Below are positions 58,186 through 64,000 of a stretch of DNA of 64,000 nucleotides, one piece after another. Made by a program: the position numbers and the translations under genes. This DNA comes from Rugalucina vietnamica (lineage: Eukaryota > Mollusca > Bivalvia > Lucinida > Lucinidae): NCBI GenBank assembly GCA_964017185.1, contig OZ024875.1, forward strand, positions 33,551,456 through 33,615,455, given 5' to 3'. The notes beneath the pieces were generated by a model. It did no database searches and was not told the DNA's origin. It saw only the letters and a list, made by a program, of their open reading frames with translations. Numbering within the stretch: position 1 is the stretch's first letter; every line of letters starts with the position of its first letter.

Positions 58186-59772
58186 CAGTACAGTCAGCGT
58201 GATGTTTATATCCCTCACGCTTACGAACGTGGAATCTCGCATGTCACGTGACTTTTTTCCGTGGATTTTGCGTGGAATTAGCGTGGATTTTGCGTGAGTT
58301 TTGCGAGGAAGTAGCGTGAGTTTTGCGTGGAACTGCTTAAGTGTAGCGTGAAACGAAACGTGAAAAGGATTAAGAGAGTTGCGCGAGATATCTACAGTCC
58401 CACGCTCGCTCACGCTTTCCGCGTTCGTTTCACGCTCAGGATAAAGGGACATAAATAAAGTGGTTCTTTTCACTTTTTATATGAATGTTTATGTCTCTTG
58501 TCAACCAAAATAAAAGCAGTGATGTCATTTTCGCCGCTGAAACTTTGCCGTGTACAAACATGTACATGTACTAATCAGTATGGTGTCTCACATTTCTGAA
58601 ACAAAGAAGACACGCGCAAACGTAGTTTTTGTTGGTATTTTCTATACTTTCTTTTGTTTTCGTTTTTCTTTTTTGTTTTTTTTCAAAGTTTCAAATCCCA
58701 AAGATATGCTTGCATTTTATCACTTATCACACACACTGAACAGTGTGTTTGTTTGATTAGGATAATTTATAACTTTATGCACCAAATTAGAGTCAACTTG
58801 TTAATTTTAACTTAGAGGCTATGTCGCTTATTAATCCTGTGTACAATAATTGTGCTGATACAAGAATAAAGAAACCCTGATTTTGTTGACTTTGGTTAAT
58901 GCTGAACATGTTAAAGGGAATCAGAATTCTCGCAGGGGCATTGTACCGACTCTTAAGATGAATTAAGATGAATAAATTGCATGTAAATTTAATGGTAACG
59001 TACATCGTAATTTATGATTAAGTGATACATGTACATGTAGCAAGGTGCTTGAACCGTATTACATGTAGGTCGAGCTTTAATTGACGTTGGGCATCTCAGA
59101 GAATACGTAAGACCCATTTATTTGAGAGATGTTCTGAAAAACAAAAAAATGGTGTGCTCATCTTCTCTTATGGCAAAAGTATCAGATATAAATGTTCTGC
59201 ATCTAAAACCGCGGCAGTCAAAAATGCACGTCGCTGCCAAATAATATTTAAACGTGCAAATTTTGTCATCACTTTATCTGCGATGATAATTGAATCAACA
59301 CTGAATAACGTATTGCTCAGACTGCAACTCGTCAAAACATGCGTATGTATTTACGTACAGGCGCTTTGTCGTACAAGTGTATGTATTTGAACAGGTTTAC
59401 CGTCATCATACTAAGTTGCCGTCCTCGTACTAAGAATTATTAAATTATATATTATATTTAATTTGGTCACAAAACTTTAACAATTTTACCCTTTTGAACA
59501 AGACGAAACGATAATCCTTTTCTCGCATGTCTCTTAATCTTTTCCACGCTTCTTTTCCTTAATGAACGTGGAAAGCGTGAGCAAGCGTGGAACTGCTTAT
59601 ATCTCACGCAACTCACACGCTTCTTGCGAGGAATGAACGTGGATATAGCGTGGAACAAGCGTGGATTTTGCGAGGAATGAGCGAGGGTTTTGCGTGGGTT
59701 TTGCGTGGAACTTAATCCTTTTTTCTTTCGTGCGTGAGCGCGAAGGATATAAACATCACGCTGACTGTACTG
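58186..59772. mobile_element. TA-flanked element with long repeat-rich TIRs
   Basis: The left end CAGTACAGTCAGCGTGATGT + TTATATCC mirrors the right end GGATATAA + ACATCACGCTGACTGTACTG, with TA outside both ends (58184-58185 and 59773-59774). The inverted zone extends about 250-300 bp inwards (to about 58445 and from about 59500). It is filled with short repeats such as GCGTGGATTTTGCGTGG, GCGTGAGTTTTGCG and CGTGGAACTGCTTA. The middle 1 kb is ordinary AT-rich sequence with no transposase. TA duplication and CAGT ends suggest the Tc1/mariner superfamily. Confidence 0.82.
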
Positions 59773-59774
59773 TA

Positions 59775-60196
59775 ACTTCATGAAAAATTAGACTTTTTAT
59801 CAAACCCAGTGGATTAGTCTTGAATAGAAGCCTGTCAATCGGTAATGAGCAATTTTTTGCACAAACAGATGGTTATATGCGTTCTGTGGTTCCATATTTG
59901 GGTTATTGGTACATAATGATAATAATTTTATTGTACTTTTGCTCTGGTTCGCAGTCATACATTAGGGAAGTCGGGCTTATTGCATCACAAAAAAAGCATC
60001 AAATGTTGAAATAAATGTAAGAGTTCTTGAAGAGCACCAAAAAATAAAGTGCATGTAAGGTATAAGCCAGTACCACACGACATTTAACATGATCAGAAAA
60101 TCATGACTCCAGTTTAACAATTTTCTTCACACTTTGTCAGTGTTAGTGAATTTTCAATCAGATTTGCTCCTGACTAATAAACTGGAACTGGTTAAT
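59775..60196. other. Unannotated stretch
   Basis: Non-coding. Nothing supported. Confidence 0.5.
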
Positions 60197-60200
60197 ACTT

Positions 60201-60433
60201 GAGCCGCGGCGCGAGAAAACGGCCTTTGGGGTTTCCGACCAGTTGCGACACAATTGGGTCTGTACAGTCCCAGAAGCAGGCTAGAGGCTTGAAACTTTGG
60301 CTATAAGTAGAAGAGGAATTGTACTGTCTGAGTAGCGAAAACAAAGGCACTGATCAGCTTCGCAGCACTGGGAAGCCGATCTGCGCCTTTGTTTTTGCTT
60401 AGGCAAATATCCGGTTTTCTCATGACATGGCTC
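60201..60433 (+). mobile_element. Hairpin MITE (GAGCC family), copy 21
   Basis: Begins GAGCCGCGGCGCGAGAAAAC and ends CATGACATGGCTC, with ACTT on both sides (60197-60200 and 60434-60437). The hairpin apex CTTCGCAGCACTGGGAAG is slightly decayed. Confidence 0.92.
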
Positions 60434-60581
60434 ACTTAAATTATGAAATTAAAACCCAGAAAGATCATTTTTGATAAAGAGTTTAACTGTCAATCAATCT
60501 ATTAAACAGCAGGTGTTTGGGAATTAGCAAAAGGTTTCATTGGGATAACAAGTTTATGAAATTTAGACCCCCCCACCCTAT

Positions 60582-60764
60582 CCAATGAAAAAGCCTCCGT
60601 GGGGCAGTGGGTTCTTCACTCGCCTTGCAATTCAGGGGTCGCAGGTTCGATCCCGGGCTTCTCCAGTCTGTCAGATGAGACTATATAAACCGAGGTCCAG
60701 ACTTCATATGACCTTAGCTCTTGGTGGGCCATGAATGAACCAACTAAATCTACCCAATGAAAAA
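60582..60764 (+). mobile_element. tRNA-derived SINE, family 1, with 11-bp TSD
   Basis: Body 60593-60753. AGCCTCCGTGGGGCAGTGGG and GTCGCAGGTTCGATCCC are the A- and B-box segments. It ends TTGGTGGGCCATGAATGAAC + CAACTAAATC. CCAATGAAAAA flanks it exactly on both sides. Same family as 3510-3696 and 45065-45345. Confidence 0.88.
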
Positions 60765-61107
60765 CAACACTTTTGTTTATAATAAATCAGTTTTAGAGGG
60801 TTTTATATGCTGAAATTGTTGATGCTGTCATTATCTGTTTCTCTCATGTTGTTACAAATAACATAAACTGAGAATGAAATAAAAGCTTGAAGTTCACTCA
60901 TTGTAAGCAATATAAGATTGAGGATACTCACACATGTAACGACAACCTTGGAGCCTGTTTATGAATAACAACAAATTATTCTTTAATAAATAAATAAAAA
61001 GATGAAAAAAATAATAATGAATGAAAATGAAGAAAATACTTCATAAAATGAAATTGAAATAAAGCATAATTTCAATTTTACAGGTGTAAAATGCGCAGTA
61101 TATCACA
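60765..61107. other. Unannotated stretch
   Basis: AT-rich with A-rich microrepeats around 60990-61060. Nothing supported. Confidence 0.5.
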
Positions 61108-61109
61108 TA

Positions 61110-62128
61110 CGAGGGGAAAGCAAAAAGTTCGTGGACTTTCTTAATAACTTTTATAATTGACGTCCGATTGTTTTGGTATTTTCACAAGTGTAATAATGGT
61201 CTATTGTCGACATTCATGTAAAATGTTATTTGTCGAATCTTAGTTTTGATTGGTCAAATTACATCGACAAACACGTGGGGTTAACTACCCCGGAGCACGC
61301 CGTAAAATCTCTGTTTACGTGTTTATAAATATAAAAAATATTTAAAAAAATGTCATTTCTAAATCTCCTTAAATTATGGAAATATTGATAATGATGTAAT
61401 TCGGCTTGAAATGTGAAATTGCAGTTCTCGCATTCGAAAGACAACGCTACAGCGACACTTTTTGAAAGACAAGTCTAAGCAAAAATTTAGTAAAAATGAC
61501 GTTACTGGTAAATGGCGGAAACTTGCACATCGATAAAATTTGTGCGAGACTTCCGAATAAAACCTACAGAAACGTCTGATTTGTTACAAACAGCTAGAGA
61601 CACATCAGAACTAAAGCATACAACAGTGTTCAATGATGTGCAAAGTGTTAGTCACAACGAAATAGCTGTTGAAAACAACAAGTAAGCACAAAAATTTACG
61701 CGAACAACTTTAACGTCATGGTATGCCCCGTATAATCCTAGCGTCTGTCGCAGAAATTGCCATAAAAACTAAATTTTTCTAGCAATTTGCCTTAAACTTT
61801 CTACTGTAATCCTTCACGGATGGGGAATAAATATATGAAAATTTGCTTGAAGTCGAATGAGAAATAATGTTTTTATAGGAACTGTTGACTCGGCCAGCGT
61901 ATACAGAAAACCCGTTGGCAAATGACGTTAACGTCTTGGCGTGCTCCGGGTAGCGCTAACACGCATCAAACAAATTGCCATAGAAACTATGTTTATCATG
62001 CGATTTGTCTGAAACTTTCTATGCTTATTTGTATTAAATTGATCGCAAACATACGGTAATTTCAGAGAAATCGCCTATATACTTTTGATTTTATTAACAA
62101 AGTCCACGAACTTTTTGCTTTCCCCTCG
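61110..62128 (+). mobile_element. Degenerate mariner-like element, TA target
   Basis: The left end CGAGGGGAAAGCAAAAAGTT + CGTGGACTTT is the reverse complement of the right end, giving perfect inverted repeats of about 30 bp. TA lies outside each (61108-61109 and 62129-62130). At 1019 bp it is slightly shorter than an intact mariner, and only an N-terminal transposase scrap remains (61512-61685). GGCGTGCTCCGGGTAG and CTACCCCGGAGCACGCC form a second inverted pair further inside. Confidence 0.92.
61512..61685 (+). pseudogene. Mariner transposase N-terminal remnant, 57 residues
   Basis: The frame starts MAETCTSIKFVRDFRIKPTE, continues TSDLLQTARDTSELKHTTVF and ends at TAA (61683-61685). In mariner transposases the N-terminal helix-turn-helix region runs roughly IKF..+.G.+.TET...L...YGD.ALS..TVF.W. 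Here IKF, the PTET segment, the Leu-rich helix and TTVF align in order and spacing, with the YGD segment altered and the following W.KRF lost. No DDD catalytic core follows, so it cannot transpose. It lies between the two TIRs of its own element, which supports the identification. Confidence 0.8.
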
Positions 62129-62130
62129 TA

Positions 62131-63199
62131 GACCTGTTAATGTAATGTGATCTGTATCAGCAATAATTGCAGGCTTTGAAATGTTTAAGTAATTACAAAA
62201 TGTTATACTTTTGATTGTTAAATTTGAGTTAAATTTTAAAAGATTTTGATTTCATTCTTCTTTGAAGTAGGTCACACCAATTTTTAGGTCAGATTTTTAA
62301 AAATGATAACATTCATTTTTTCAAAATCTGCCATATTTGAGCATGTAGTCGGTCAGGTTTATGACTTTTTTCAAAGGTGACAAACTCTGAAGTTTTGTTT
62401 CATCATAAGTCAACTTATACAATGCTTTAGAAATTATTTAAACAAAAATTCAGAGCTGTTTAATCTGCAAGTGCAGCAAGGAAACTGATGCCACTTCCAG
62501 GGGATGCTTGAAGCTGATTGGTCAAGATAAGAAGTCCCTGGCTTTGGTGCATGATCAGGCCACTGATAAGCCAAATACTGGATGCTGATAGGCCCTTAGA
62601 AGCTATCACAGGATTGATGCATGATAGCCAAATATGTTGCATCAGAAACAAAGCAATGTAGATGAGGCACCCCAGAGGGGGTAGGGCCAGAAAGGGAAAA
62701 GGGGCCATATGGGCTATACTTAAATTAATAACAGATTAATAACTTAATCCTCACATTAATTCTAACGTAACGCCAGGTGAGCGGTATATAGGGCCTAAAT
62801 AATAATGAAGAATGGGTTTGGGATCCTGTAGACCATTTAATGCAAAACATATATATGCCGCAGCAATAAAACATATTTAACTTCACAAAAGCATGCAGCC
62901 TTGTCAGTTTAGACTTTGATATGAAAATATTCTCCAAAATCCCAAACCCATGTAGAAGTAGGATCAATTGTAATGCAAATAATAATAATAATATAAGTCA
63001 ACTAACATGTGCCTGAAGTACATTAACATACTAATCCATATTCAATTTACACATTATATGGAAGCAAATTAGGAGTCAACAATGAATATGAATAATAACA
63101 CAATTCAAAACAAACGTTAGATATGTACATAAATACGCAAACAAAAGCCAACATCGCCCTGCTGGTGGTTCGGATTTGTCCATATCCCACACCACAATG
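62131..63199. other. Unannotated stretch downstream of the recombinase ORF
   Basis: Probably the 3' part of the tyrosine-recombinase element plus flank. It includes an AAT microsatellite (62979-62994) and a minus-strand frame at 62460-62708 with no recognised family. No terminal repeats could be paired because the element's other end is outside the window. Confidence 0.45.
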
Positions 63200-64000
63200 T
63201 TACCTATTACTGGAAATGCGAAAGGCCTTACCCATAGTATCTGCTACTCGTTTCCGAAGATTCAGGGAGGGGTACAGGTATTTCTCATAAGCATTGCTAG
63301 CCCAATCCCCTTGTAATTTAATGAGTTCTGCTGGCAAGCCACAATGAAGCGCAAATGACGCGCCTCCCCTTCGCATTGAATGACTAGAATACAAACTAGA
63401 ATCAATACCTAATCTGTCTATGTGACTTTTGAGAGCTTGGACAAACTCCGAGTGAGTTAAAGGACGTACACCTGAGGATGCCTTATAACAAAACAGGGGC
63501 CTGGGACCCTGTGCATTTGGTAGACTGCGTGTAACTAGCAACAGGGCACTAGATGGGCAAAAAGGGGAACCAGGCATATGAGGCAATGGCACCTCAAGAA
63601 CACGTTGACGAAACTGAATGGTTTTCGACCAACGTACTGCTAAGACAGCTCCTGATGTTGAAAAGCTTACATCAGAACAACAAAGGTGCTTGCTAGGATC
63701 AAATTGCTTAGGAGAGGGGATAAATAAGTTTGATTTCCTGAAAAATGAAAAGAAACCCACCAAGCAGGCAGCCCAAAATACTAAATCAAAAGGTCTATCC
63801 AAGTTTAGCAACTGCAGAATGCCATATAGAATATCGGCCGTTATGGGAAGCTTCTGTGATGTAGAATCACCCTTCTTCCGCCTTAAGCCTTTAAGAATGG
63901 AGTCCAAGAACCAGTTATTGGACAAGGGATTGGGGTAGCCCGATTCAACATGTAACAATCTTACCACATTGAGGTATTGCCGAATTGAAGAAAAGCATAG
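63200..64000 (-). CDS. Tyrosine recombinase of a mobile element (partial, 5' end outside window)
   Basis: The frame is open from the window edge and stops at TAA (63200-63202), giving about 266 residues. The upstream residues SSIRQYLNVVRLLHVESGYP belong to the SAM-like N-terminal DNA-binding domain. Numbering from the V in NVVRLLHV as 1, the catalytic set is visible: R77 in FFRKSN, K115 in RWSKTIQ, the H196-x-x-R199 box in SSHSMRRGG, W222 in GDWAS (the H/W position) and Y230 in YEKYLYP as nucleophile. This is the R-K-HxxR-H/W-Y signature of phage-integrase-type recombinases, which in animals belong to DIRS/Ngaro retroelements or Cryptons. Which one cannot be decided without upstream sequence. 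No frameshift or stop is seen, so it may be intact and recent. Confidence 0.9.
   Translation of the reverse strand, partial: LCFSSIRQYLNVVRLLHVESGYPNPLSNNWFLDSILKGLRRKKGDSTSQKLPITADILYGILQLLNLDRPFDLVFWAACLVGFFSFFRKSNLFIPSPKQFDPSKHLCCSDVSFSTSGAVLAVRWSKTIQFRQRVLEVPLPHMPGSPFCPSSALLLVTRSLPNAQGPRPLFCYKASSGVRPLTHSEFVQALKSHIDRLGIDSSLYSSHSMRRGGASFALHCGLPAELIKLQGDWASNAYEKYLYPSLNLRKRVADTMGKAFRISSNR

Overview
This is a eukaryotic, AT-rich, repeat-dominated window. It most likely comes from a mollusc, probably a bivalve. The reasons are a lone ADAMTS exon with canonical splice sites, tRNA-derived SINEs with target-site duplications, TA- and TTAA-flanked DNA transposons, dispersed repeats carrying GACCTTGAGGTCAAGGTCA-like blocks and AGCTCGCCTG ends, and frequent ACATGTACATGT words. 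No operons, ribosome binding sites or bacterial genes are visible. The species cannot be read from the sequence.

Host genes: I can support only one host exon with confidence, 33769-34043 (+). It encodes the end of a propeptide and the start of the metalloprotease domain of an ADAMTS9/ADAMTS20 (GON-1)-like secreted protease. Sequence on both sides is then intron, as far as that gene extends. The other coding sequence belongs to mobile elements. A tyrosine-recombinase ORF runs off the right edge (63200-64000, -). Two decayed LINE reverse-transcriptase tails lie inside a 4 kb inverted repeat. A 57-residue mariner transposase remnant lies at 61.5 kb. A few weaker exon-like stretches (50.7, 52.4, 53.9 kb) are listed with low confidence.

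Layout. 0-13.8 kb: dispersed repeats, a TTAA-flanked piggyBac-type MITE, a SINE, a 47-bp-arm snapback palindrome and many hairpin MITEs. 13.9-17.9 kb: large inverted repeat built from LINE tails plus ATGGCGG-rich sequence. 19.5-22.6 kb: a pogo/Tc1-type TIR element, two hairpin MITEs and a very clean SINE. 25.2-28.9 kb: scrambled inverted-repeat elements. 28.9-32.6 kb: a 3.7 kb foldback whose arms are diverged units of roughly 190 bp. 33.8-34.0 kb: the ADAMTS exon. 35.4-36.7, 41.4-42.9 and 46.5-47.5 kb: three minisatellites. 37.9-41.1 kb: a cluster of six hairpin MITEs. 48.1-49.0 kb: mariner-type MITE. 50.9-52.0 kb: element with a 168-bp tandem array. 58.2-59.8 kb: TA-flanked element with long repeat-rich TIRs. 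60-64 kb: MITE, SINE, mariner relic and tyrosine recombinase.

The most distinctive feature is a MITE family with about 18 near-complete copies plus fragments. Elements are 190-245 bp, begin GAGCC, end GGCTC, and are flanked by 4-bp direct repeats that all fit ANNT. Each carries a roughly 65-nt near-perfect internal hairpin. Two apical hairpin variants, TTCGCGG/CCGCGAA and TGTGCAG/CTGCACA, are each self-complementary, so the two arms changed together.
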